From Streptomyces sp. YIM 121038 (GTDB lineage: Bacteria; Actinomycetota; Actinomycetes; Streptomycetales; Streptomycetaceae), in NCBI RefSeq assembly GCF_006088715.1, contig NZ_CP030771.1, positions 372,001-436,000 on the forward strand: a stretch of 64,000 nucleotides of DNA, in the 5' to 3' direction. This document shows, in pieces, positions 1 through 7,071 of the stretch. The notes beneath the pieces are model-generated. The model did no database searches. It saw nothing but the letters and a program-made list of their open reading frames with translations, and was not told where the DNA came from. Position 1 is the stretch's first letter. Every line of letters starts with the position of its first letter. Made by a program: the position numbers and the translations under genes.

Positions 1-2
1 TC

Positions 3-158
3 ACGGTCGGATCCCCCGGCGAGAACGCCTCGCTGGGCGCCGCATGGCTCCTCCCCAGGGGTGCGGCCGGGGGCTCGCTGGCGTTCTCACCCCGCACGCT
101 CGGCCTCCCGTACCTCTCCACCGCGCAGAAGTACGGGAAGGCGCTGAGCAGTCGCTGA
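3..158 (+). CDS. C-terminal end of an FG-GAP repeat protein (5' partial)
   Basis: An open frame enters from the left edge and stops with TGA at 156-158, giving the last 51 residues of a protein. The visible stretch VGSPGEN...GAAWLLPRG...G followed by a TLG segment has the cadence of the FG-GAP/integrin-alpha-like repeats (VGxPGE-x-GAxWxLP-x-G) common in secreted streptomycete proteins. It is convergent with the oxidoreductase that starts six bases further on. The assignment rests on one repeat only, so the product name is tentative. Confidence 0.5.
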   Translation, partial: TVGSPGENASLGAAWLLPRGAAGGSLAFSPRTLGLPYLSTAQKYGKALSSR

Positions 159-163
159 GGCCG

Positions 164-1090
164 TCAGGGCACGGTGATGACGATCTTGCCGCGCGCGTGG
201 CCGGAGGCGCTCTCGTCATGAGCCGTGGCCGTTTCCTTCAGCGGGAACACGGCGTGCAGCGGGACGGTGAGACCGCCGCGATCGGCGAGTTCGGCCGCCA
301 GCGGCAGTCCCGCCCAGCCGGGTGACTCTCCTGCCGGGGAGCGGGAGAACCGCACGCCGTGGCGGTCGGCGTCGAAGTCCGCGATGGTCACCACGCGGTC
401 CGGGTCGCCGACGAGGCCCACCAGTTCGGCGAGGGAGCCCTTGCCGGCCGCGTCCAGCACCACGTCGACTCCCTGGGGAGCCAGTGGGGCGAGGCGGTCG
501 GCGAGGCCTGCCCCGTAGGTGACCGGAACGACGCCGAGCCGGTCGAGGAAGGCGTGGTTGCCCTCGCTCGCGGTGCCGATCACGGTGAGGCCGCGGGCCC
601 GGGCGAGTTGCGCGGTGATGGTGCCGACGCCGCCGGCGGCCCCCTCGATCAGCAAGGTCATGCCCTCGGCGGCGCCCAGGGCCTCCAGGACGCGCGTGGC
701 CGTGTCGATGTTGCCCGCGGCGCCACCCGCTTCCTCGAAGGACCACGACCGGGGCTTGGGCGCCCATGCCTCAAGGACGGCGTACTGGGCCGCGGCGCCT
801 CCCTGGTCCGCGACCGGTACGAGACCGAAGACCTCGTCCCCCAAGGCGGTGCCGGTCACCCCCTCCCCCACCTCGTCGACCACTCCGGCGGCGTCCATGC
901 CGGGGATGTGGGGGAAGTCCAGGGTAGCGATGCCCCGCAGCATCCCCGTACGCAGGTACCAGTCGGCGGGGGTGACACCCGTGGCACGCACCGCGATGCG
1001 GACCTGCCCCGGCCCGGCGTGCGGCTCTTCGGCCTCCTCCACGCGGAGGACTTCGGAACCGCCGTAGCGGTGGTATTGCACAGCGAACAC
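164..1090 (-). CDS. NADP-dependent MDR-family oxidoreductase (quinone oxidoreductase-like)
   Basis: Medium-chain dehydrogenase/reductase of about 308 residues without zinc-ligand motifs, so of the quinone oxidoreductase subgroup that uses NADPH to reduce quinones or enones. The N-terminal GroES-like half has GSEVLRVEEAEEPHAGPGQV, and the Rossmann half carries EGAAGGVGTI near residue 150. The start is taken as GTG at 1090 because a GGAGG ribosome site lies six bases upstream; a TTG at 1096 is in frame but abuts that site. It lies downstream of a flavin monooxygenase and a second MDR enzyme on the same strand, suggesting a small redox cluster. The substrate cannot be read from sequence. Confidence 0.88.
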   Translation of the reverse strand: MFAVQYHRYGGSEVLRVEEAEEPHAGPGQVRIAVRATGVTPADWYLRTGMLRGIATLDFPHIPGMDAAGVVDEVGEGVTGTALGDEVFGLVPVADQGGAAAQYAVLEAWAPKPRSWSFEEAGGAAGNIDTATRVLEALGAAEGMTLLIEGAAGGVGTITAQLARARGLTVIGTASEGNHAFLDRLGVVPVTYGAGLADRLAPLAPQGVDVVLDAAGKGSLAELVGLVGDPDRVVTIADFDADRHGVRFSRSPAGESPGWAGLPLAAELADRGGLTVPLHAVFPLKETATAHDESASGHARGKIVITVP

Positions 1091-1161
1091 GGACAACCTC
1101 CGTAGGTGGTGAAAGTGGTTCGGGAGAAGAGCTTGCCGCCACTCCCTATTTGACGCTCCGT

Positions 1162-1212
1162 CAGATCCGTGACGTTGCCGGATCCGTGGCGCTGCCAGAT
1201 CCGCGGTCCCGT
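1162..1212. repeat. 17-bp tandem repeat, 3 copies
   Basis: Three imperfect head-to-tail 17-bp units with core CAGATCCG or CGGATCCG lie at 1162-1178, 1179-1195 and 1196-1212. A partial fourth unit runs into the last codons of the monooxygenase gene. The array fills most of the gap between the monooxygenase stop and the oxidoreductase start. Confidence 0.7.
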
Positions 1213-2336
1213 CAGATCCCCGCTTGTTTCCCGCCGGTGAAGAAATTGATCATGTCCTGCGGCGTGGGGTCGTGGGCGACCGCGGCGGCGGCCGCCGCGC
1301 CGCGGGGGAAGAGCTCTCGCTCGTACTCGGTGAGGGCGGTCTCGATGTCGCCGGGGTGCGCGGCGATGGCCCGGCCGAGTTCGGCGCCGTCCTGCAAGGC
1401 CAGGTTGGCGCCTTCGCCGTTGGGGGTCGCGAGGTGGGCGGCGTCGCCGAGCAGGGTCACTCCCGGCACCCGGTCCCAGCGGTGCCCGACCGGCAGGGAG
1501 TGGAGGGGGCGCAGGACCGGCGCGACGTCGCTGGCGGTGATGAGCGCGGTGAGCTCCGGCGCCCAGCCCTCGTACTCCTCCGCGATCCGCGCGGCGGCCG
1601 CGGCGGTGTCGGTGAAGTCGAGGGTGGTGAACCAGTCCTGCGGCTTGGTCAGTGTGACGTAGGCGTGCAGGGCCCCGCCCTTCTCCCGGTGGGCCACGAG
1701 CCACGTCCCGTTCCCGGCCGGGTCGAACGCGACGAGAGTGCCGCCGCCGACCGCTCGCGCGGTGGCCGGGTGGCGGGTGTCGGCGTCGTACAGACGGGTC
1801 TCGACGAAGGACCGGCCGACGTATGCGGGGGTGGCATCGGAGAGCAGGGGGCGGACTCGCGACCATGCGCCGTCCGCGCCGACCAGCAGGTCCGTGACGG
1901 CGGCGGCGCCTTGGGCAAAGGTCACCTCGTGGCGGCCCTCGGCGAGGGCGCGGACGGCGGTGGCCTTGTGGCCCCAGCGGACGGTGCCGTCCGGGAGTGT
2001 GTCCAGCAGGAGTTGGCGCAGTTCGCCGCGCTGCACCTCGGGGCTCCTGCCCGTGCCGTCGTCGTCCTTCTCGAACAGGACGGTTCCGCTGTGGTCGAGG
2101 AGCCGGAGCGCCTGGCGGCCCTCCAGGACGAGGCCGCGGAACTCGTCCGCCAGGCCGGCTGCCTTGAGGGCGAGTTGGCCGGTGTGGTCGTGGATGTCGA
2201 GCATCCCGCCCTGCGTACGCGCCGCCGGAGAGGGGTCCGCTTCGTAGACCGTGACCGGGATGTCGTGGAGGCGCAGGACGCGGGCCAGTAAGAGTCCGCC
2301 GAGTCCGGCGCCGATGATGGTGACAGGGGTGTGCAT
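1212..2336 (-). CDS. FAD-dependent monooxygenase (TetX/PHBH-like)
   Basis: Group A flavoprotein monooxygenase of 374 residues. The dinucleotide-binding motif GAGLGGL sits near residue 8, a GG-x-LDIHDHTGQ segment follows as in TetX-type enzymes, and the second FAD motif GDAAHLATPNGEGANLAL lies near residue 300. Such enzymes hydroxylate small aromatic or polyketide substrates using NAD(P)H and oxygen, in the cytoplasm. ATG 2336 is preferred because AAGGAG lies five bases upstream and the FAD motif then falls at the usual distance from the N-terminus. An upstream in-frame start would add 42 Pro/Arg-rich residues of no family likeness. It is co-directional with both flanking MDR genes. Confidence 0.9.
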   Translation of the reverse strand: MHTPVTIIGAGLGGLLLARVLRLHDIPVTVYEADPSPAARTQGGMLDIHDHTGQLALKAAGLADEFRGLVLEGRQALRLLDHSGTVLFEKDDDGTGRSPEVQRGELRQLLLDTLPDGTVRWGHKATAVRALAEGRHEVTFAQGAAAVTDLLVGADGAWSRVRPLLSDATPAYVGRSFVETRLYDADTRHPATARAVGGGTLVAFDPAGNGTWLVAHREKGGALHAYVTLTKPQDWFTTLDFTDTAAAAARIAEEYEGWAPELTALITASDVAPVLRPLHSLPVGHRWDRVPGVTLLGDAAHLATPNGEGANLALQDGAELGRAIAAHPGDIETALTEYERELFPRGAAAAAAVAHDPTPQDMINFFTGGKQAGI

Positions 2337-2394
2337 GGGGCTCCTTGGGTGTCGCGATGCTGCCGGCCGCTCCCGCTCGGGAGGCCCGGCCGGA

Positions 2395-2528
2395 TCACGG
2401 GGAGGCAGAGGACACTCCGCTGCCGGGCGGGCGGGCTGAGTCACGGGGGGCAGGCGGCTCACCCGGCCGCGCGACCGAGCAGGATCACGGGGGGGCAGGC
2501 AGTCTGCCCAGCCGCGCGGCCGGGCAGG
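2395..2528. repeat. 44-46-bp imperfect tandem repeat, 3 copies
   Basis: Three copies start with TCACGGGG at 2395, 2441 and 2485 and continue with a GCAGGC...GCCGCGCG...GGGC core. The second and third copies are closest. The array occupies most of the intergenic region between the monooxygenase start and the next oxidoreductase stop. Confidence 0.65.
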
Positions 2529-2534
2529 GGCGGC

Positions 2535-3428
2535 TCAGACGACGATGACCCGGCGCCCGCGCGTGTGACCCGCCTGGCTGTCGATGTGTGCCGCCGCGGC
2601 CTCGGTGAGCGCGTACACCTTCTCCACCGGGATGTGGAGCTTTCCGCGCCGGATGAGGTCGGCGACCGCGACGAGCGCTCGCGGCACGTCCCCGGTCACG
2701 CCGGAGAACCGGACGCCGAGGTCGGGCGCGCCGCGGTCGGCGATGGAGACCACCTTGTCCGGGTCCCCGGTCAGTTCGACGAGCTCGCGGATCACGCCCG
2801 ACCCCGCGAGGTCGAGCGCCGCGTCGACCTGGCCGAGTCCCCGCACCCGCTCGACCCAGCCCTCGCCGTACGTCGTGGCGAGGGCGCCCAGGCTCCGCAG
2901 GTAGTCCTGGTTCGCGGCCCCGGCCGTGCCGATCACCGTGATGCCCCGGTCGCGGGCGATCTGCAGGACCGCCGAGCCGACTCCCCCGGACGCTCCGCTG
3001 ACCAGCAGCGTCTGGCCGGGCCGCACCCCGGCCTGGTCGACGATGCGCAGCGCGGTCTCCACCACGGAGGGGTATCCGGCCGCCTCTTCGAAGGTCAGGC
3101 CCTCGGGCACCGGGGCCCAGGCCGTGAGCACGGCGAGCTCGGCATAGGTGCCCGAACCCCGCCCGAAGACGCGGTCGCCGACCTCGACCCCGTCGACGCC
3201 CGCACCGACCTCGTCCACCACCCCGGCGGCGTCCTGCCCGACCCCGGCGGGCAACTCGACCGGGCGGACCTGCTGGAACTGGCCTTCGCGGATCCGCCAG
3301 TCGACGGGGTTCACACCGGCCGCCCGCACGGCGACGCGTATCCGGCCGGGGCCCGCGTGGGGCTCCTCGGCATCTTCGAGACGGAGAACATCGGGACCGC
3401 CGAACTCGGCGAAACTCACTCTCTTCAT
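2535..3428 (-). CDS. NADP-dependent MDR-family oxidoreductase, TetR-controlled
   Basis: A 297-residue zinc-less MDR enzyme. KRVSFAEFGGPDVLRLEDAEE opens the GroES-like domain, VGQDAAGVVDEVGAGV follows, and the Rossmann motif SGASGGVGSAV lies near residue 145. It is a paralogue of the enzyme at 164-1090. It is transcribed divergently from the TetR gene at 3500, and the 19-bp perfect dyad between them starts only 12 bp from this ATG, so direct repression by that TetR protein with induction by an electrophile or quinone is likely. No zinc-binding Cys cluster is present. Confidence 0.9.
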   Translation of the reverse strand: MKRVSFAEFGGPDVLRLEDAEEPHAGPGRIRVAVRAAGVNPVDWRIREGQFQQVRPVELPAGVGQDAAGVVDEVGAGVDGVEVGDRVFGRGSGTYAELAVLTAWAPVPEGLTFEEAAGYPSVVETALRIVDQAGVRPGQTLLVSGASGGVGSAVLQIARDRGITVIGTAGAANQDYLRSLGALATTYGEGWVERVRGLGQVDAALDLAGSGVIRELVELTGDPDKVVSIADRGAPDLGVRFSGVTGDVPRALVAVADLIRRGKLHIPVEKVYALTEAAAAHIDSQAGHTRGRRVIVV

Positions 3429-3440
3429 GCGACCGACCGT

Positions 3441-3459
3441 AACACTAACGGTTAGTGTT
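3441..3459. promoter_or_regulatory. TetR-type operator, perfect inverted repeat
   Basis: AACACTAAC-G-GTTAGTGTT is a perfect 9-bp dyad around one central base. It lies in the 71-bp gap between the divergent oxidoreductase (start 3428) and TetR gene (start 3500). The local AT richness and position match an autoregulatory TetR operator that controls both promoters. Confidence 0.85.
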
Positions 3460-3499
3460 TAGAAACGGATACTCCTTTGAATTTGGTAGTGTCAGCGGC

Positions 3500-4069
3500 A
3501 TGACCGTGCCGACCGGACGCCGTGAACGCAAGAAGGCCGCGACCCGCCAGAAGATCGCCGACACCGCCCTGCGGCTCTTCCTGGAACGCGGATACGACGC
3601 GGTGGGCATCCGTGACGTGGCCGCCGAGGCCGACGTGGCCGTCACCACGCTCTTCTCCCACTTCGCCTCGAAAGAGGCCCTGGTCTTCGAGCAGGACGAC
3701 AACTTCCGGCAGCGCCTCACGCAGGCGGTCACGGAGCGCGCGCCGCACGAGCCGCTCATCCCCGCCCTGCGCCGCGAGATCCAGGCCATGGTCCGGCACT
3801 GCACGGCGGACGGCACCGCCGAGATCTACCGCATGATCGACGAGTCACGCGCCCTGCGGGAGTACGAGGAATCGATGCGCCTGCGCCACGCCGAGTCGCT
3901 GGCGACGGCCCTCATCGACGATCCCGACCTGACCCGGAGCGCGACCGCCTGCCGGACGATCGCCCGGTTCGTGACCGAGGCCTACGCACTGGCCCGCGAG
4001 GCGGCCGACCCGGAGGCCGCCGTGGACGAGATCTTCCGGATGATCGAGGCGGCCTGGGACGTCGCGTGA
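3500..4069 (+). CDS. TetR/AcrR family transcriptional regulator
   Basis: Repressor of 189 residues. The N-terminal TetR helix-turn-helix spans about residues 11-60 (KIADTALRLFLERGYDAVGI, DVAAEADVAVTTLFSHFASK). The C-terminal ligand-binding part is all-helical and divergent. ATG 3500 is chosen because a longer frame from 3455 would run through the operator. Its divergence from an NADPH oxidoreductase and the shared perfect dyad suggest it senses the enzyme's substrate class and represses both genes. Confidence 0.92.
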   Translation: MTVPTGRRERKKAATRQKIADTALRLFLERGYDAVGIRDVAAEADVAVTTLFSHFASKEALVFEQDDNFRQRLTQAVTERAPHEPLIPALRREIQAMVRHCTADGTAEIYRMIDESRALREYEESMRLRHAESLATALIDDPDLTRSATACRTIARFVTEAYALAREAADPEAAVDEIFRMIEAAWDVA

Positions 4070-4154
4070 GCTCCGCGAGCAGCCGCGAGGGCGGATCCGC
4101 GCGTCGGCCCTCGCACCGATCCGCGCACCGGCCCTCGCGCCCCTCGACGCCCAG

Positions 4155-4172
4155 GGTAACAGCTGTTACCAT
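4155..4172 (+). promoter_or_regulatory. Palindromic operator and -10 box of TA module 1
   Basis: GGTAACAGCTGTTACC at 4155-4170 is a perfect 16-bp palindrome. The sequence TACCAT at 4167-4172 fits a TANNNT -10 box and overlaps the right arm. TCGACG at 4144-4149 sits 17 bp upstream as a possible -35. The antitoxin ATG lies exactly 7 nt after TACCAT, so the mRNA is probably leaderless. The same arrangement recurs in the second TA module. Confidence 0.8.
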
Positions 4173-4179
4173 GCGTGCT

Positions 4180-4419
4180 ATGGCGAAGACACAACTGGGC
4201 GCACGCGTGGACCAGGACGTCGCGGACCTGGCCAAGAAGCGCGCCGCCGACCTGGGTTTGAGCATCGGCGACTACCTGGCCCGGCTTGTCCAGGAGGACG
4301 CCAGCGGACTGCGTGCGCGGGCGGTGGACGCGGCCGCCGGATTCCTGGCCGAGCACCAGGCCGTCTTCGACGAGGCCGAGCAGACCGAGCAGGCATCCCG
4401 GGGAGCGCACGCGGCCTGA
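4180..4419 (+). CDS. Antitoxin of Fic-like TA module 1
   Basis: Small 79-residue protein. RVDQDVADLAKKRAADLGLS followed by GDYLARLVQEDASG looks like a ribbon-helix-helix DNA-binding unit. A helical tail with AEHQAVFDEAE is a likely toxin-binding part. ATG 4180 is preferred over an in-frame ATG at 4171, because 4171 lies inside the -10 box and 4180 matches the spacing seen in the paired module. The TGA stop overlaps the toxin start as TGATG, typical of translationally coupled TA pairs. The palindrome upstream is the expected autoregulatory site. The gene has the same length as the antitoxin at 44864, though the sequences differ widely. Confidence 0.75.
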   Translation: MAKTQLGARVDQDVADLAKKRAADLGLSIGDYLARLVQEDASGLRARAVDAAAGFLAEHQAVFDEAEQTEQASRGAHAA

Positions 4420-4793
4420 TGGAGCCGCACGTCGACGTCTCCTGGATCCTGCACGTCACGGAAGCCGCCGGAGCCAACGATCCGGCCCCCGACGACTACG
4501 GCGTCCCCATCGCGGCGGTCGCCCGCCACCGGGCGGCACTGTTCGAACAGCCCGTCTACGACGGGCCGTACGCCAAGGCCGCCGCCCTGGTCCACACCCT
4601 GGGCCGCTGCCGCTGGCTGGAGCGCTCCAACCTCGCGGTCGCCGCCGCCACCGGCGTCATGTACCTCGAAGCCGCGGGAATCACCGTCAAGCCCACCCGC
4701 GAGCACGCCGTCGCCCTCAAGGACCTGCTCCTGGACCCCACTTGCACCGTGGCAAGGATCGCCACGCTGCTGCGGAGCTGGCCCACCGCCTGA
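4419..4793 (+). CDS. Fic/Doc-like toxin of TA module 1 (degenerate Fic motif)
   Basis: Protein of 124 residues of the type annotated in streptomycetes as Fic-family TA toxin. It opens HVDVSWILHVTEAAG and has an all-helical core ending in a GVMYLEAAGI segment that resembles Doc. The canonical Fic motif HxFx(D/E)GN(K/R)R is not intact: VHTLGRCRWLERSN keeps the His and a downstream Asn but lacks the D/E-G-N-K/R stretch. Fic/Doc toxins AMPylate or phosphorylate targets such as EF-Tu. With this motif, activity could be altered or lost, so toxicity is inferred from the module layout. It overlaps the antitoxin by one base. Confidence 0.72.
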   Translation: MEPHVDVSWILHVTEAAGANDPAPDDYGVPIAAVARHRAALFEQPVYDGPYAKAAALVHTLGRCRWLERSNLAVAAATGVMYLEAAGITVKPTREHAVALKDLLLDPTCTVARIATLLRSWPTA

Positions 4794-5945
4794 CCCCTCC
4801 GCGGGCCGATAGCCGCCCTCCTGGCGGGCGGCGGCCCGCCGCGCCGGACCCAACCCGCCGTCCCCCACGACAAGCCCGGCCCTCAGCGGCGTGGGCCACG
4901 CGCGCATGGCTGCGGGCCCCCTCCCCCGCATCGGATTCCGTTGCGATCACGCCTTTCTGATCACACGTCACGAGATGTCGACCAAAGCGCACTTCAGGGA
5001 GCCTCATTCGTGACATCGAGCGTCACCCCTTCCGCGCCGCCCGGCCCCCGCCACCGGCGAGGAACAAGCATTGTCCAGCCAGTCTTGGCGGATGCGCGAT
5101 GAACATCGGCACGCGCATGGTGAGCGCTCACGCATCGCGTCGGCGGACCGCACGGACGGTCCGGCTCCTGTCCGGCCGCCCGTCCGCGGCGCGCGCCGTC
5201 CGGCGCCGCCGCCCCGCGTGCGGGACGTCGCATCCAGCGCCGAGCACGGAGTATGCCCAGGTCAACGGGGTCCCCCGGCTCCGCGGAGCACGGCGACCCC
5301 GTTCCCGTCCCCGCGCGCACATGGGCGTGAGCGTCCGTAGCGCGGCCGTCCGTCGACTGGGTGCCGCGGTCGGCGGGGCCGGTCACTGATGGTGACGGCC
5401 GCTTACCGCATGGCTGAAAATCGTCTCTGAGTAGCCGGGCATTTTTTGGAATCCTCTGGTCATGCGCCTCTCCAAGCACTTAAGTACCTGTCAGGCAGTC
5501 GCTACCAGCCAAGAGCGACAGCTGCCGGGCGGGAGATGAGCCAACGGCCGTCTCCGCCCTGTTCGTTCGCCCAGCCGTCGTCCTCGCACCACCGTGTCGC
5601 CCCGCCCCCCCCACTGCCCGAGGAGTCCCCCGCCCATGGCCGCCAGCGCACACCATTCGGTGTCGTGCTTACACCAACCGGCGAACCGTAGCGCTGATGT
5701 CGGCTGCTGCCCGGCGGCGCGCCGCACAGCAAGCTCCGCGCGGCCAGGCCGCGCGCCGCGCCACGGGGTCGTGCACGGGGACGCGTACGGAGACACCGAC
5801 GCCCTGCTGACCGTCGGGCGGACCGCCACGTCCCGGCAGCGCTGTCCGAACCGGCCGGTCGCCGCGTGAAGGAGCCCATACCGCCAGGACGCCGCACCCA
5901 CGAGAGCCAGCCGAAGGCGCACGGCTCCCGCCGGGAGGCGCGCTG
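4794..5945. other. Gene-free stretch upstream of the TPR-like/permease operon
   Basis: No open frame here has convincing codon bias or protein likeness. Two lower-GC patches (about 4925-5000 and 5420-5500) could hold promoters. A 25-codon frame starts at ATG 5464 without a ribosome site and is not supported. The last 100 bases lead into a good GGGAGG ribosome site before ATG 5946. I see no tRNA, riboswitch consensus or mobile element. Confidence 0.4.
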
Positions 5946-6962
5946 ATGGCGAGCGCGAACCCGGCCGGCCGTGACAGGGACCTCTACGCGGCCGTGCAGG
6001 ACATTCAGGCGGGCTACTGGATGCAGATGCGGCAGGTACTGGCCCGGACGGGCACCTGGCCGCAGTGGACGTCCCGGACGCAGGTCCTCGGCGTCGTCGC
6101 GGCCCAGAACAACGTCGTGGAGTTATGGCTGGAAGAGGAACCGGAGAGCCTCGCCGCCCGGGTGATGTACGCCAGGGTCGCCACCGAGCGGGTGCTGCAA
6201 GCCCACCGCGGACACCAGGCGCACGACTCCCGGCAGGCGCGGGACCTGGAGACGCTGGCGGACCGGGCCCGGCAGGCGTGCCACAGGGCGGGCGAGGGAA
6301 ATCCCGACGACTCCGTGCCCTGGATCTGCCGTCTGGCCCTGGCCGAAACGGACACCCAGGGACGCTACCCGGAGCATCACACGGCTCCGCCGCCCCATGA
6401 GTATCTGCTGCCCCGCGGGCCGTGGGGGCTCCTCGGGGAAGTGCACCGCCGGGATCCGTTCAACCGCGAGGCGTGGCACCGCATGTCCCAGGCGCTCCAG
6501 GCCCACCCGGGCCCGGCGGGCCGCCAGGCGGTCGCCACGGACTTCGCCCGCTGGGCGGTCTCGTTCGCGCCGCCCGACTCGCCCCTGCTCCTGCTGCCCC
6601 TCTACGCCCGTGTCCAGGAGCACCGGGAGCGACGGGACAAGGGCGCCGAGGTCACGCTGAACCTCCTGTGGACCAGGGAGGACACCACCCGAGCGGTCAC
6701 GAAGGCGTTCGAGGGCTGGTTCCGGACGTGCGATCCGGCCACCAGTTCCCAGCTGGACCTCAACTACCTCGCGTACGCGCTGGCGAGGGGCGGCTTCGCC
6801 CAGTGGGCATCCGAAGTGTTCGACGCCATCGGCGACTTCGCCACGCCCGCCCCCTGGCAGTACGACGCCCGGTATCCCAGGGACCAGTGGCAGAAGGCGT
6901 TCGAGGAGGACCGCGACGCCTGCCTGAGAGCCCACCCGCGGCCCCCGGGAAGACACCCATGA
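5946..6962 (+). CDS. TPR-like helical protein paired with an amino-acid permease (cassette 1)
   Basis: A 338-residue cytoplasmic protein without signal peptide or catalytic motif. Trp/Arg-rich helical stretches such as AGYWMQMRQVLARTG and repeated A-x(3)-A helices suggest TPR or other solenoid repeats. The second half has HRRDPFNREAWHRM, NYLAYALARGG and EVFDAIGDFATPAPW. These blocks recur in the same order in the protein at 38404-39330 (RRDPWNREAHHEI, NYLAHALSFANR, EVFDAIGPYATHVPW), which also precedes an APC permease. The function is unknown; the conserved pairing argues for a role tied to the permease, for example as an adaptor or regulator. The start has a GGGAGG ribosome site. About 110 bp separate it from the permease. 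Confidence 0.75.
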   Translation: MASANPAGRDRDLYAAVQDIQAGYWMQMRQVLARTGTWPQWTSRTQVLGVVAAQNNVVELWLEEEPESLAARVMYARVATERVLQAHRGHQAHDSRQARDLETLADRARQACHRAGEGNPDDSVPWICRLALAETDTQGRYPEHHTAPPPHEYLLPRGPWGLLGEVHRRDPFNREAWHRMSQALQAHPGPAGRQAVATDFARWAVSFAPPDSPLLLLPLYARVQEHRERRDKGAEVTLNLLWTREDTTRAVTKAFEGWFRTCDPATSSQLDLNYLAYALARGGFAQWASEVFDAIGDFATPAPWQYDARYPRDQWQKAFEEDRDACLRAHPRPPGRHP

Positions 6963-7071
6963 CCGTCGGCCCGGCCCCGCGGCGGGCGCCGCCGCGCCCC
7001 GTCGGCGGCCCGGCAGCGCCCCGCCTGCACGCCCTCCTTCAGCTCATCCAGCTTTCCTGTGCGGAGAACCC

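Noticed and set aside
4994..5479. 161-codon minus-strand frame
   Set aside because: Low-complexity Arg/Ala/Thr composition, no ribosome site and no protein-like pattern; left as gene-free DNA.
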